From Ahniella affigens (lineage in GTDB: Bacteria; Pseudomonadota; Gammaproteobacteria; Xanthomonadales; Ahniellaceae): DNA of 64,000 nucleotides. The position numbers and the translations under genes were made by a program. Below the pieces are notes generated by a model. The model did no database searches. It was not told the DNA's origin and saw only the letters and a program-made list of their open reading frames with translations. Shown here in pieces: positions 45,421 to 55,042 of the stretch. The DNA lies in the NCBI RefSeq assembly GCF_003015185.1, contig NZ_CP027860.1, forward strand, positions 1,178,001-1,242,000, read 5' to 3'. The stretch's first letter is position 1; every line of letters begins with the position of its first letter.

Positions 45421-45868
45421 CTGCTCAAAGTCATTGCTCGGGGCTGAAGCGACAATGAGCGCATGATGGTGGTTCCTCGGTTAGCAATGGGTGGCGCAGC
45501 GTTCGCGCTGGTTCGTTGGTGGGCGAGGGCGGTAGTAGCTTCATGTGGGAGGCGCGTGTGGGTATCGCGACCCGGAGGACATCCCGCCATAACCAGCGCT
45601 TGGAGCGGTCTATTGATCGTTGGTTGTCCTGTTCAGGACCGTTCCGCCGCAGTATTGGGTGCCGACTGACTGCGCTGGCACGAGTTAGTCTGTCATATCA
45701 ACCCATTGGCTCATCAGCGAGCTGCCTTCCAAGCATCATTGCGAGCGTCTTCAAGTAAACGGTGGCCTGTATCCACGAAAGTGAGGCAGGTTATTGCGTG
45801 CGAGTGTCCATCACCACTGATTTTCGTCACGATCAAACTGTCTCGAAGTCATGCCAGCTATAGACGCA

Positions 45869-46020
45869 GGAGCGCTTGAAACCGTCCAGATTGGATGCCA
45901 GTCCCGCAACGAGTCCGACACGTGTTCGGGCTCATTGCGTCAGAATCAAACACGAACGTGCTTGGTGTTGGGCGGGTGATCCATGGGACGCATCGGCTTT
46001 GAACGTGTTCAGAGTGTTTC
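45869..46020. repeat. Multi-hairpin repeat (IS5-derived MITE family), nearly full-length degenerate copy
   Basis: Order of parts as in the 50238 units: GGAGCGC, GAGTCCGACACGTGTTCGGGCTC, CAGAATCAAACACGAACGTG, GGGCGGGTGATCCATGGGAC, then GAACGTGTTCAGAGTG at the far end. Confidence 0.75.
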
Positions 46021-46201
46021 AGGTGAATCTCGTCTTGCTGTGCAGGCGCAGAGCCCCACAGGCGTCCGGTGAGATGTTGACGGAACGTCTGGCTGGCGCC
46101 CGGGTTTTGAATGTTCTCGCGCGTCACATCGCCCTGGGATTCGGATGCGCTGAGGTTCAGCGACCATCTGTCGCGCGACTCACCGCGACCCAGGATTCGA
46201 T

Positions 46202-47134
46202 ATGCGTGTTTCGAACTACTTGCTTACAGGCCTACTGATGAGTACTACTACACTTGCTGCCGATGTTCCGTTCGCTGCTTACATTGGGCGCGTTGCCGAT
46301 GCCGAGCGCAAGCTCAGCGAGTACAACTCGGAAGTGGTGTCGCAGGCGTTCATTGAACGCCAATCTCTGCCCGTGAGTACGGCCTCGCCGCCGACCTACA
46401 CCCTTAAACCTGGGCAGAGTTTGGCGCTGCTCTACAATTTCGCGAAGCACGACAGCTATGGAAATCCGCAGCCCGCGCACTCAGAATTTTTGAATTGTGG
46501 CAAGAAGATCCGACGGGTTGATGGGCAACTGGTGACCTTCAATGACATGGAAGGATTTACCTACAGCAATGACCACATCACGTCGAACGAAGAAGATGTG
46601 ACTCGCCGTGGGTTGCTTGGCAAGTTTGAGCCCATGCTGGCCCCGGAAGAAGCCAAGAAGGTCACTGGGATTTGGCAGTTCAATGCCCAGGATATTGCCG
46701 CGTTTGCAGCTGACGCAGCGTTTTCTGACGATGCCAACAAGGTCGCCGGCAAGGTTCTCGAATTCATGTGCTTCCATGATGAGCGGGATCCCGTTCCGTT
46801 TGTGGTGCTGCGTTTGGATGCCACCGATGTTGCGAGAGGCGAAACGTGGGACGAGAAGAATGCGAGACTGAAAGCTGAGCGGGACAGCCAGCAGGCTGAA
46901 CGCAATGAGTCAGCGCTGTCGCAACGCCATGCCGACAAGCAGGTTGCACCCGCTGCCGAGCGGCCTGAGCGCACGCCGAATGGTCGCGTTCCCCAAGAAC
47001 CATCCGCCGCTGCGGCGAACCGCGATGCCGCGAATGCGCGAGCCAAAGCCGCCTCAGAGGCACGCAACGAAGCCGCAAGAGAACGAAAGGCAGCTCTGGA
47101 GGCAGCACGCGCGGCGCGGCACAAGGACGACTAG
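46202..47134 (+). CDS. Secreted protein with alanine/arginine-rich C-terminal coiled coil
   Basis: A 310-residue protein from ATG 46202 (AGGA site upstream). Signal peptide: YLLTGLLMSTTTLAAD. The middle (~25-210) is a soluble domain of unknown family with two cysteines (FLNCGKK, FMCFHDE). The last ~100 residues are low-complexity, mostly Ala, Arg and Glu (NRDAANARAKAASEARNEAA), predicted as a long charged helix. This may span the periplasm or bind the cell wall; inference only. TAG stop, immediately followed by a MITE-type repeat. Confidence 0.7.
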   Translation: MRVSNYLLTGLLMSTTTLAADVPFAAYIGRVADAERKLSEYNSEVVSQAFIERQSLPVSTASPPTYTLKPGQSLALLYNFAKHDSYGNPQPAHSEFLNCGKKIRRVDGQLVTFNDMEGFTYSNDHITSNEEDVTRRGLLGKFEPMLAPEEAKKVTGIWQFNAQDIAAFAADAAFSDDANKVAGKVLEFMCFHDERDPVPFVVLRLDATDVARGETWDEKNARLKAERDSQQAERNESALSQRHADKQVAPAAERPERTPNGRVPQEPSAAAANRDAANARAKAASEARNEAARERKAALEAARAARHKDD

Positions 47135-47290
47135 GGCGAGTCCGAAAACGTCCCTCCTGGAATTTCAGAGCTGCACGGCATCCAGACCCGCGTGGCTTCC
47201 AGGCCCGCATTGAGTCCAGTACATGTGCGGCCTCCGTGTCGCAGAATCAATCAACGACGTGGTTGATTCTGGGCGGATTCGTGATGCGGG
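47135..47290. repeat. Multi-hairpin repeat (IS5-derived MITE family), copy after the 46202 gene
   Basis: Starts right after CTAG (47131-47134, which includes the TAG stop of the upstream gene). It contains TCCTGGAATTTCAGA, GAGTCCAGTACATG and a well-kept stem AGAATCAATCA/TGGTTGATTCT followed by GGGCGGATTC. The following 47291-47536 shows no gene. Confidence 0.7.
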
Positions 47291-47536
47291 TTGCCATCTT
47301 GCCGAGACGCGCGTTCAATTGGTGGTTTGCAGCAGAGACGGGATGCGCGTGGTTCTTGTATCCAATGCTCGCATCGGTCTGGTCACCTGGCGTGGCAGGT
47401 TCGTCGATCAAGGTGTCCCGATGACGCACAGCACCCTGATCCCGGTTTTGCCAAGTCGCGCGATTGCCCGAATCGGACATCCTGTCTCCGAGTATCTCGT
47501 CTTGACCCGGTAGCGCTTCAGCAAAGCCTGCAAGCC

Positions 47537-50083
47537 TCAGGGCAAGGTTTGGCAGAGCGGCGGAATGTTGCTGTCCTCAAACCCATCCTTGAATAGGCTG
47601 GGGTCGGTCACGCTAAACGTTGCCATGTTGTTGGCGCTCACGGGGTCGAGCATATTTGCTGCCACGGCGGTCGTTGCGGTGTTCGAGAGTTCGGTGCCAA
47701 TCCCCACATAGCGCGCACAGAAATCGAACGTCAGCACAGCGCCGACCGGCATGGTGACCGTGGCCTGCAGATTGCCACTTCCACTCGCGGCCGGACACGC
47801 GCCACCGCCGGTTGCGCTGCAGACCCAGCGGGCGTCGATCAGATCGGCCGGCAGAATGTCTGCCACTTCAGCATTGACCGCGGGATCGGGTCCCAGATTC
47901 TGGAGTCTCACCTGGTAAGTCATGTATTCGTTCTCGAGGATATCGAGGCTGCCAGTCTTGCTGATCGCCAGATTTGCCGAGGGTTGTGGCATACCCAGAT
48001 CCGGGGTGATGCGGCCGATGAACGCATCAAACGTACCGCCTGAGTTTGGTTGCGCGCTGCCACTAGTTTCCGGCAGTGTTGATCCTTGCACGCGTCCGGA
48101 AAGGTAGACCGAGTCGGCGCCGTAGCCAAGTCCAAACACCTGCGTCAGGCCGCTGCCGACGCCGTAATAGGTTGATTGCTGGATTTGGCTCAGGGCGGTG
48201 TCCAGCCGGGTGGCGAATCCGACGATCTGATTGTTCGGATTGCCTGATGTGGCGCCGTTTTCCGTTCCGGGGAAATTGCTGGAGTTGGTAGATCCGCCGA
48301 CAAATAGGGCGCCGTCGCCCATCGCTATCGACCAGAGATTGTCATTACTGTTGCTGCCGCCAACGAAAGTGCCGCCAGATCGTGTTGAGAGATCCCGCGA
48401 CAACGCAAGCACGAATCCTTCGCCCTGGCTGAACTGCGTATCGGGTGCGTTGGGCGCGATCGGAAAATTGCTAGAGCGCGTATCGCCAGCGAGATAAACA
48501 TTGTTGGCGTCGATTGCGATATCCCGGACGATTTCGTCCTGGCTGCCACCGAGATAGCTTGAGCGCCGAACGGTGGTGAGTCCGCCATTGAAACGCGCCA
48601 CGAATCCATCCATCCCGACACCCGTTGATGCGAAGTTGGGCTGGAATGCGCCCGCAGTTGCGACCAAGCCCGCTCCGCTTGAGCCAGCGACGTAGACGTC
48701 GTCACCATCGACGATGACTGCACGGGCTTCTTTGCCAGCACCGGTCCCCGAGCCGCTGACAAAGCTGGCGTTTGTGATCGAGCGCAGATCGTGCGCGAAT
48801 TTCACCACGATCGCATCGCCTCCGGAGGGCAAGCTGGTGATCGCGCCGGCGCTGCCACCGGGCAGACTTGACGACGCCGACGAACCTACGGCGTAGAGTC
48901 CATCGGGCCCGACTGCGGCGGTCCAGAAACCATCACTATTGCTTCCGCCGTAAAACGTGGACTGACTGACGGCAGTGAGCGCGCGATTGAACCGCACCAC
49001 AAAACCATCGCCGTTGCCACCGGGCGTGGATTGCGCGCCATTGCTGGCACCCGGAATGTGCTCCACGACCGAGAAGGTTTGGCCGACTAGATACACACTG
49101 TCGGCAGAAACGGCCAGTCCGCGCGGTGTCGGGCCGCCACTCTGGCCACCGCTAGTCGGCCCGAATACACCGAAGTAGGTGGCTTGGAGCAGCGTGCCGA
49201 GATCGAGGCTATAACGCGCTACAAACGGGTTGCCGCCGAGCGTCGAGTTGCGCTGGATGGTTGGCTGAAAGCCGCCAATGGTGCCCGGAAAGTTGGCCGA
49301 TAAGGTGTAGCCCGCGACATAGACGCTGTCGTCTGCGACGACCATGTCGGTGAGGCTTTCTTCCGAGTTACCGCCCACAAACGTTGACCGGATGACTGGG
49401 TCGATGGTCAGTGCATAGCGATCATCGAATGGTCCAAGTTGGAATCCATAGCTTCGATCCTCCCCGAGTGCATAGCCGATCTCGACCGCGCGACGCTTGC
49501 CGTGGATGACCTGCCAGGCAATCGGGCGATCCAGCGTCGCCACACCGAGCCCCGTTTCCAACAATAGGCGTCCATCGTCGGCAATTCGCAAGTCGTTGAC
49601 GCCTTCCAGACGCATCGTGATTGCTTCGGCACCAATGCCGGGATCAAGATGAAAACGCTTCTCGAAGCCGCCCGCAGCAAGGCGTAAGTCGGCGCGAATC
49701 CCGGGCCAGACTTCACCCAGATCCAGTTGCCGGTAGCTCGGCAAAGGCATGACGTGGCCATTGCCACCACGGAGTTGACTGATTGCGTGGTCCTCGCGCC
49801 CGACAGCGTTGATCGCGTTTGGGTGAGCGCCATCGAAGCGTTCAACGAGGACCCAATCGCGGTCACCCGAACCCTTCAGTACATGAACCAGTTCAGTCTG
49901 CTTGGTGACAAACAGCGCGATGCCGCTGCGCTGAGCCCAGTACTGCACGCGAGGATCGTGCTGACCATGGTTGGCTTGAAACCCTGGCTGCAAGCTGGGC
50001 GCGCGGCTTGCCGCTTGTGGCGGGCAGAGCAGCATCAACATGCTGCACAAGCAAATCACCATCATGTGTATTGGGCGGTGCAT
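47537..50083 (-). CDS. Secreted SBBP-type beta-propeller protein with DUF11-like domain
   Basis: An 848-residue exported protein. ATG 50083 follows GGAGAG and a signal peptide (MMVICLCSMLMLLCPPQAAS). An N-terminal domain (FQANHGQHDPRVQYWAQRSG...DLRLAAGGFEKRF) typical of SBBP proteins precedes about nine propeller repeats of the form STFYGGSNSDGFWTAAVGPD / GLYAVGSSASSSLPGG. A DUF11-type domain follows (LAISKTGSLDILENEYMTYQ...TATTAVAANMLDPVSANN). The tail is LFKDGFEDSNIPPLC plus four residues, a variant of the shared FE tail with an added Cys. Probably a surface protein. Confidence 0.87.
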   Translation of the reverse strand: MHRPIHMMVICLCSMLMLLCPPQAASRAPSLQPGFQANHGQHDPRVQYWAQRSGIALFVTKQTELVHVLKGSGDRDWVLVERFDGAHPNAINAVGREDHAISQLRGGNGHVMPLPSYRQLDLGEVWPGIRADLRLAAGGFEKRFHLDPGIGAEAITMRLEGVNDLRIADDGRLLLETGLGVATLDRPIAWQVIHGKRRAVEIGYALGEDRSYGFQLGPFDDRYALTIDPVIRSTFVGGNSEESLTDMVVADDSVYVAGYTLSANFPGTIGGFQPTIQRNSTLGGNPFVARYSLDLGTLLQATYFGVFGPTSGGQSGGPTPRGLAVSADSVYLVGQTFSVVEHIPGASNGAQSTPGGNGDGFVVRFNRALTAVSQSTFYGGSNSDGFWTAAVGPDGLYAVGSSASSSLPGGSAGAITSLPSGGDAIVVKFAHDLRSITNASFVSGSGTGAGKEARAVIVDGDDVYVAGSSGAGLVATAGAFQPNFASTGVGMDGFVARFNGGLTTVRRSSYLGGSQDEIVRDIAIDANNVYLAGDTRSSNFPIAPNAPDTQFSQGEGFVLALSRDLSTRSGGTFVGGSNSNDNLWSIAMGDGALFVGGSTNSSNFPGTENGATSGNPNNQIVGFATRLDTALSQIQQSTYYGVGSGLTQVFGLGYGADSVYLSGRVQGSTLPETSGSAQPNSGGTFDAFIGRITPDLGMPQPSANLAISKTGSLDILENEYMTYQVRLQNLGPDPAVNAEVADILPADLIDARWVCSATGGGACPAASGSGNLQATVTMPVGAVLTFDFCARYVGIGTELSNTATTAVAANMLDPVSANNMATFSVTDPSLFKDGFEDSNIPPLCQTLP

Positions 50084-50203
50084 TGGGTGATCTCTCCTGA
50101 AATGACCGAGCCGTAAAGTCCGGCTTCCAGTGGCAGGAGTCTCAGGATTGCCAAGTGGCAAGTCTCCCCCCTGTTTGCAGGGGAATGGGCAGGAGCGTTA
50201 GGG

Positions 50204-50645
50204 CGGGTCTGAACTGGTTCAGAGGCGCCCTAAGGAGGGTCTGAATAAGTCCATCCTGGACTTTCAGACCCGCACTGAGTCCGGCACATGTCCGGACTCA
50301 GTGCTCCAGAATCAACCACTTGCGTGTTTGAATCTGGGCGGGCCATCCATGGCCAGTATTTGCCGGTCTGAATAAGTCCATCCTGGACTTTCAGACCCAC
50401 AATGAGTCCGGCACATGTCCGGACTCAGTGCTCCAGAATCAAGCACTTGCGTGTTTGATTCTGGGCGGGCCATCCATGGCCAGTATTTGCCGGTCTGAAT
50501 AAGTCCATCCTGGACTTTCAGACCCACAATGAGTCCGGCACGTGTCCGGACTCATTGCTCCAGAATCAAGCACTTGCGTGCTCGATTCTGGGCGGGCCAT
50601 CCATGGCCCGCATCGCCTCTGAACTTGTTCAGAGGCTCCTTAACG
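50204..50645. repeat. Three tandem 127-bp multi-hairpin units with IS5-like ends
   Basis: Units begin at 50238, 50365 and 50492 (period 127). Each folds into four consecutive hairpins: GGGTCTGA...AAGTCCA/TGGACTT...TCAGACCC (leading G absent in units 2-3), TGAGTCCGG/CCGGACTCA, CCAGAATCAA/TTGATTCTGG and GGCCAT/ATGGCC. The left end GGAGGGTCTGAATAAGTC (50235-50252) differs from the IS5 terminal repeat at one base. The right end GAACTTGTTCAGAGGCTCC resembles its complement. CTAA and TTAA flank the array. Compensatory changes between units (CACTGAG...CTCAGTG versus CAATGAG...CTCATTG) support the second stem. Confidence 0.88.
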
Positions 50646-50666
50646 CATTGCAGTTTGTATGAAAGC

Positions 50667-51575
50667 TTATCGTCGCGGCCCCGGCCAAAACCGATTGACG
50701 CGTAGTTGATAGTCGGCGTATGCGGGGCGTTTGAGGCGGCTGAAGTGTTCGGCAGGCACGGCGCCGGTGTAATACACCAGCGTGCTGTACATCAGGTAGA
50801 TCATCCAGAGCAATGCCAATGCAAACACCACCAGAGCGCTTGTGTGCAGCGCGCCGCGCAACGCGATCAGCGAGGGCAGGGCCAGCGCCGCCAAGGCGAT
50901 CCATTGCAGCCATTGACCGAAGTAGTTCGGGTGGCGGCTGTAGCGCCACAGTCCGACTTCGCAAACGCTCGTGCGATCGGCTCTATGCGCGCGGGTGTAT
51001 TGGCGCTTTTGCCAGTCTGCCGTGCTCTCAAAAACATAGGCACCAAACCACAAGAGCGCGGCGGCTCCGTGTATTGCGCCAAACGCCGGTTCTGGATCGG
51101 CCGTAATAAGCAAGGCCGGCATGGCGAGGAAGGACATGTTTGCCATGGCCTGTACCGCGATTTCATACTGCACCGAAAATCGTTCGCTGCGAAACCCCGC
51201 GCGCGCCCAGCGTTGACGTTGGTACTGGTAGCGTGGCAAGTCGCGGGTCAGGACGCCGGGCCGGTACATGTGTGCCGCCCAATACGCCATGCGTAAGCCG
51301 ACGAACAAATGGATCAAGGCCGCGACCACCGTCAGCCAAGTGATGGAATGGGCAAACACCAGGAGCTGAGCCCCGAGGGCCGCCACCCCGGCAGGCCAAG
51401 CAAAGTCAACATAAGACAAGTGATTCGTCCGCCATGCCGGCCAATGCGCAAAAGGCAGAAACAACGCCAACTGCACCACGATGTTGCACAATGCGAACGT
51501 GCGTGTTGATGCGCTAGCGATCAGCGCCGATACGCAAACCAGGAATAACAGACACCAGAGCATTCGTCCCTTCAT
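50667..51575 (-). CDS. DUF1295/steroid 5-alpha-reductase-like membrane protein
   Basis: A 302-residue integral membrane protein with about seven hydrophobic helices. The C-terminal hallmark VGLWRYSRHPNYFGQWLQW and the following YTGAVPAEHFSRLKRPAYADY fit the DUF1295 family (distant relatives of steroid 5-alpha reductases and isoprenylcysteine methyltransferases). It probably acts on a lipid or hydrophobic substrate; NADPH use is unproven. It may start at ATG 51575 or at a second in-frame ATG four codons later. Stands alone. Confidence 0.85.
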   Translation of the reverse strand: MKGRMLWCLLFLVCVSALIASASTRTFALCNIVVQLALFLPFAHWPAWRTNHLSYVDFAWPAGVAALGAQLLVFAHSITWLTVVAALIHLFVGLRMAYWAAHMYRPGVLTRDLPRYQYQRQRWARAGFRSERFSVQYEIAVQAMANMSFLAMPALLITADPEPAFGAIHGAAALLWFGAYVFESTADWQKRQYTRAHRADRTSVCEVGLWRYSRHPNYFGQWLQWIALAALALPSLIALRGALHTSALVVFALALLWMIYLMYSTLVYYTGAVPAEHFSRLKRPAYADYQLRVNRFWPGPRR

Positions 51576-51750
51576 GGGTCGATTGTAGCAAGCAGAGTTG
51601 GCTGTCGTTGTCTGTCAGCACGTCGCCGACCTGGCGATGGTGACCCTGAAGCCTTTGGCGCGCCCGTTTTGCGCGGATGAATGCGGCGCAACTTGTGGGG
51701 CAGCGGCCTGTCGGGTGTAATCCAACGCGAGTCACGTTGAGTCAGTTGCC

Positions 51751-53061
51751 ATGTCGATCCCGAAGCATTTGCTTGTATCCAAACTGGCCGTAATGGCCGG
51801 CGCCTTGGGTCTTGCGTTCGTGACTATCGGTACTGCCGGGGCGGCGATTCGCGTGCCCGTTTAGTCGCAGCAATTGCCGGTTTGTGAAAACGGCGCGGCA
51901 AGCCGAGTGCTCGGCTTGGCAAGTGCTGGGCCCGATGTGGTGGTGAACGCTTATTGTGAATCAGGCGAAACAGCGAAGACTTGGCGGCTCGGTAGTGCGG
52001 GCAGCACGCTTTGGTCGCGGACGCTATGCGTTAGTTGTCCAGAATTTCCAAACGATCCGGGGGCGCCGATGCTGGCGCCGATTGTGGCAACGGCGAACGG
52101 CAGTCTGGTCAGCGCCTATCTCAAGGACTTTTCCAATCTCCGGTTGGCGAGAGTCGATGCGGCGGGCAATCTGTTGCATGACCTGAGCCTGGGGTGGCAT
52201 GACGGGCCGGAACTTGGTCTGTTTGCATCACCCCAGAACGGCGTGGTCGTGGCAAGTTCCTATGCTCTGATTCACGCAGCTGCCAACGGCACCTTGTTGG
52301 GCGAAGAATCACTGAGCTTTGACCCGACGATTGCCCCGTTCTACTTCTACTTCGAAGACTTGGTGATCGGGTCGGGCGGGCAGATCTGGCGGTCGCTCGA
52401 ACGTGATGAAGGCGCTTTGAGTTTTGGTCAAGGTCCGGATTTTGTCTGGCAACCCCTTCAGGCTGACATGTCCGAGGCCGGTGCAGAGCGGCGTCTCCCG
52501 CGTTCGCTGCTCACACACTCCCGTTTGCTGACTGACGGTCAATTCGCACTGCTGGATGCATTGACCTCGCCTGCAGGCAATATCCGTTTGCGGCTCCATG
52601 ATTCGAGCGGCACATTGGTCAGTTCCCACGACTACTTTTTGCCCGCGGCCATGCCGTTGTACTCAACCAGAAATGGCAGCGGCTCGTTCGCCGTGATCAC
52701 CAGTGATGGTCCGAGTGGGCCACATGCCGTCAGCCAATTCACCGAGCAAGGGGATTTGATTCATACCACGGCGCTGTCGTTTCAGCCGACTCGGATGGTG
52801 TTATCGGAGTCGGGTGACATCGCGGTCTGGGCCAGCACCGAAACGAGTGCTGACGCAGCGTTCCTGACTAGCACAGGGACCGAACTGATGAGCTGGCATT
52901 GCGCGGCGTCCGGCGACTGCCGTCAGTATCCGGACTTCATTGTCCGCTCACCCACAGGCTGGGTGGTAGCAGGACGTGATGCCACCGCTACCGGACGTGC
53001 TTGAGTGGCGCTGCTGCCCGAGCCGACTGCTTTATTTGCGTCGGGCTTTGAAGATCTTTGA
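51751..53061 (+). pseudogene. Secreted protein gene with two in-frame stop codons (TAG and TGA)
   Basis: ATG 51751 opens a signal peptide (KLAVMAGALGLAFVTIGTAG). After 37 codons TAG at 51862-51864 interrupts (VPV-stop-SQQLPVCENG). The same frame then runs 379 codons to TGA 53002-53004 and continues VALLPEPTALFASGFEDL to TGA 53059. The end carries the FE tail of other secreted proteins in the window, showing the original reading frame reached 53061. CAG to TAG and CGA to TGA would each be a C-to-T change. The central region is a ~380-residue beta-rich protein of unknown family (SLGWHDGPELGLFASPQNGV). No frameshift, so decay is recent or the stops are read through. Confidence 0.7.
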
Positions 53062-53143
53062 GCGAGCTGGTTGCATCGACGTTGGAATTCTTCGCGCATC
53101 AAACTGTCAGCGACGGTGGGCGATTTTCACGACGGCACAGTGT

Positions 53144-53243
53144 GGCAAGTAGCCCTCTCCCCAGCCCTCTCCCACTCGCGTGGGAGAGGGAGTTGGCGCC
53201 CTCCCCCGCGAGCGCGGGGGAGGGGCGGGGAGGGGGTTACTTG
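53144..53243. repeat. REP-like cruciform (CCCTCTCCC type)
   Basis: Two strong hairpins, CCCTCTCCCA/TGGGAGAGGG (53165-53190) and CCCTCCCCCGCG/CGCGGGGGAGGG (53199-53224), nest inside an outer stem GCAAGTAGCCC...GGGGGTTACTTGC. This is a GC-rich intergenic palindrome of a kind I associate with Xanthomonadales. It may also end transcription of the upstream gene. Positions 53062-53143 and 53244-53519 show nothing else. Confidence 0.85.
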
Positions 53244-53519
53244 CGGTCAGAATCGTCACCACCCGCAATGTCTTGGTGATCAAATCCGATGGGTTTCGGC
53301 GTGTTTGATGAGAGAGAGCGTAGCGCTCCGTAACCAAGCCGGGCAGGCATTCTGCGAATGGGGTGGCGGGTCGCTTCGATCACACGCGTGGTTCCGGTGC
53401 CAGAAAGCGTTCGGTGCTTGCGAGAGGCGCTGACTGGGCGACGCGTTGTTTTTTTATGAGGATGTATCATCCGGTTTCCGAGATGCCGCGCCGGCTTCTC
53501 TTTGGATGAGAACAAAACA

Positions 53520-54113
53520 ATGAACAGTCGCTTCTGGGCGTGGCTCGCGGCATTGTTGTTAGCCGTTGCAGTCAATCTGGCAAACGCGCAGGATGAGTCG
53601 CCCGAACAAGTCGCGGAGGCCTATGGCGCAGCCCTCAAGACGAGCGGGATGTCGGGCGCTACCGAGTTCATGCATCCTGATGAGTTGGAGCGGTTTCGTG
53701 CGAGCCTCGCGCCCGTCCTGGCCATTGAGCCGGGTCTGGGTGAGGAAGTGCGAAAGGGCATTTTTGGCCCGGAAATGACCGCAGCAAGCATGAGCGCCAT
53801 GTCGGCTGAGACATTCATGAAGGGGTGCTTGGGTTTCGCTGACAAGCAGATGAAGGCCACGAACACCGAATTGGTGTCGATGGAGATTATTGGCAGTGTG
53901 CCGGAAGGTGAGATCACGCATCTGGTGACGCGTGGCGAGGTAAGGGCCGGTGCCATGACGCTCACCTCAATGGAAGTGATGAGCCTCAAGCACTATGGCA
54001 AGACGTGGCGCCTGTTACTGAGTGGGAAGATCGAAGGCATGGCCGAGATGATCAAGGCGCAGATTCAGGCGCATGCACCGCCTGCTGCCGCGCCGCAAAA
54101 GAATCCGGAATAG
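53520..54113 (+). CDS. Small secreted protein of unknown function
   Basis: A 197-residue protein. ATG 53520 begins a signal peptide (FWAWLAALLLAVAVNLANAQ); a TTG 18 bp upstream is a less likely start. The mature part is helical and acidic (ESPEQVAEAYGAALKTSGMS, MHPDELERFRASL), then beta-rich (GEITHLVTRGEVRAGAMTLT, WRLLLSGKIEGM). The layout resembles DUF4878/NTF2-like lumicin-fold proteins, but I would not assign it. One cysteine. TAG stop. Confidence 0.72.
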   Translation: MNSRFWAWLAALLLAVAVNLANAQDESPEQVAEAYGAALKTSGMSGATEFMHPDELERFRASLAPVLAIEPGLGEEVRKGIFGPEMTAASMSAMSAETFMKGCLGFADKQMKATNTELVSMEIIGSVPEGEITHLVTRGEVRAGAMTLTSMEVMSLKHYGKTWRLLLSGKIEGMAEMIKAQIQAHAPPAAAPQKNPE

Positions 54114-54167
54114 CTATCCCGTCAAGCGAACCAGGGCCCCGGCGTTGGCAGGAGCCCTGGCACGGCA

Positions 54168-54689
54168 TCAGTTCTGGTTGGCGCCACCACAAGTGACTTC
54201 GTGTGAGGCGTAGCTGCCTTGACCCGAAATCGAATTGTAGATGTACACGGTCACCGTGCCGGCCCAAGGCAGTTCACATCCAATGTCGGCATAGCGTCCG
54301 CCCGGACCATGTTGCGAGACCGTGACGTAGGCCGGGGTCGAGGCGATCCAACTGAACAACAGCTCATCGGCGTCGCTTGGGTAGCCCTGGCAGCTCGTCA
54401 TGGTGCCGAAGCTCTGGCACTCGAGATAAGGAACCGCGGGTTCCTGTGGTGCTTGGCAGAAGAATTTCGAAACGTTCATCGTCAGGTTCGGAGCGCTCGA
54501 CGGACAGGCGAGCAAATAGCCGCGTCCTGACTCCGGGTAACAGTCGGAACGAGCCGCTTTGCCGGTGCTGCAGGTGACCGGCGGCGAGCCTGGATCCGGT
54601 GGTGTCGGGTTGTTGGTCTGGCTTTGGGCGCTTGCGCCGGACGCCACGAGTCCGGAAGCGAGTAGGGTTGCAATGAAGTATTTGAACAT
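54168..54689 (-). CDS. Small secreted cysteine-rich protein
   Basis: A 173-residue protein with a signal peptide (YFIATLLASGLVASGASAQ). The mature part has a Pro-rich linker (NNPTPPDPGSPPVTC) and seven more cysteines (SDCYPESG, LLACPSS, FFCQAP, LECQS, TSCQGYP, IGCELPW, EVTCGG), probably four disulfides. C-terminal beta pattern (GTVTVYIYNSISGQGSY). Unknown family, extracellular. Confidence 0.72.
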   Translation of the reverse strand: MFKYFIATLLASGLVASGASAQSQTNNPTPPDPGSPPVTCSTGKAARSDCYPESGRGYLLACPSSAPNLTMNVSKFFCQAPQEPAVPYLECQSFGTMTSCQGYPSDADELLFSWIASTPAYVTVSQHGPGGRYADIGCELPWAGTVTVYIYNSISGQGSYASHEVTCGGANQN

Positions 54690-55042
54690 GGGTCGTCACT
54701 CTCTGCTGAAATGTTGGATCGGCAGCGGCTGCTGACAGCCAGCCGCAAGAATCTCTACATCGGTTCTTCTGATCATCGAATCGGTCTTCTGCTCAGGTCT
54801 GGCCAGCACCTTTGCGATTGGGATTCAGTCAGTGGCAAATCGTCCCATCGGCCATTGCCCCTGACGATTCACCGGTCTCGATGCTGTCAGAATGGCACGC
54901 AATAGGATCTGCGAACTCGGTGTGATTGGTTCTACGCGGAATTTGCCAAAGCGAATGATCACGGCTGGCGAAAAATCCCAGAAGGCCAATTAGTTCATTG
55001 ATTTAAAACAATAATTTGTGCTTGCTCAAAGAGCTTGGTCGA
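54690..55042. other. Intergenic stretch between divergent-end genes
   Basis: About 350 bp, including the upstream region of the cysteine-rich protein gene (minus strand). No convincing promoter boxes, repeats or frames were found. AT-rich near 54990-55020. Confidence 0.4.

Larger units (their letters stand above)
45317..46201. other. Intergenic region with two degenerate hairpin repeats
   Basis: Contains repeats at 45331-45420 and 45869-46020, described separately. Between them (45421-45868) no frame looks real: small open frames such as 45516-45758 have no motif. The leading GGAG ends of both repeats are still recognisable. Confidence 0.5.

Noticed and set aside
38494-53061. Genome-wide reassignment of TAG or TGA
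   Set aside because: TAG ends several good genes here (cupin, 42755 beta-helix, 46202 and 53520 genes) and TGA many others, so both act as normal stops.
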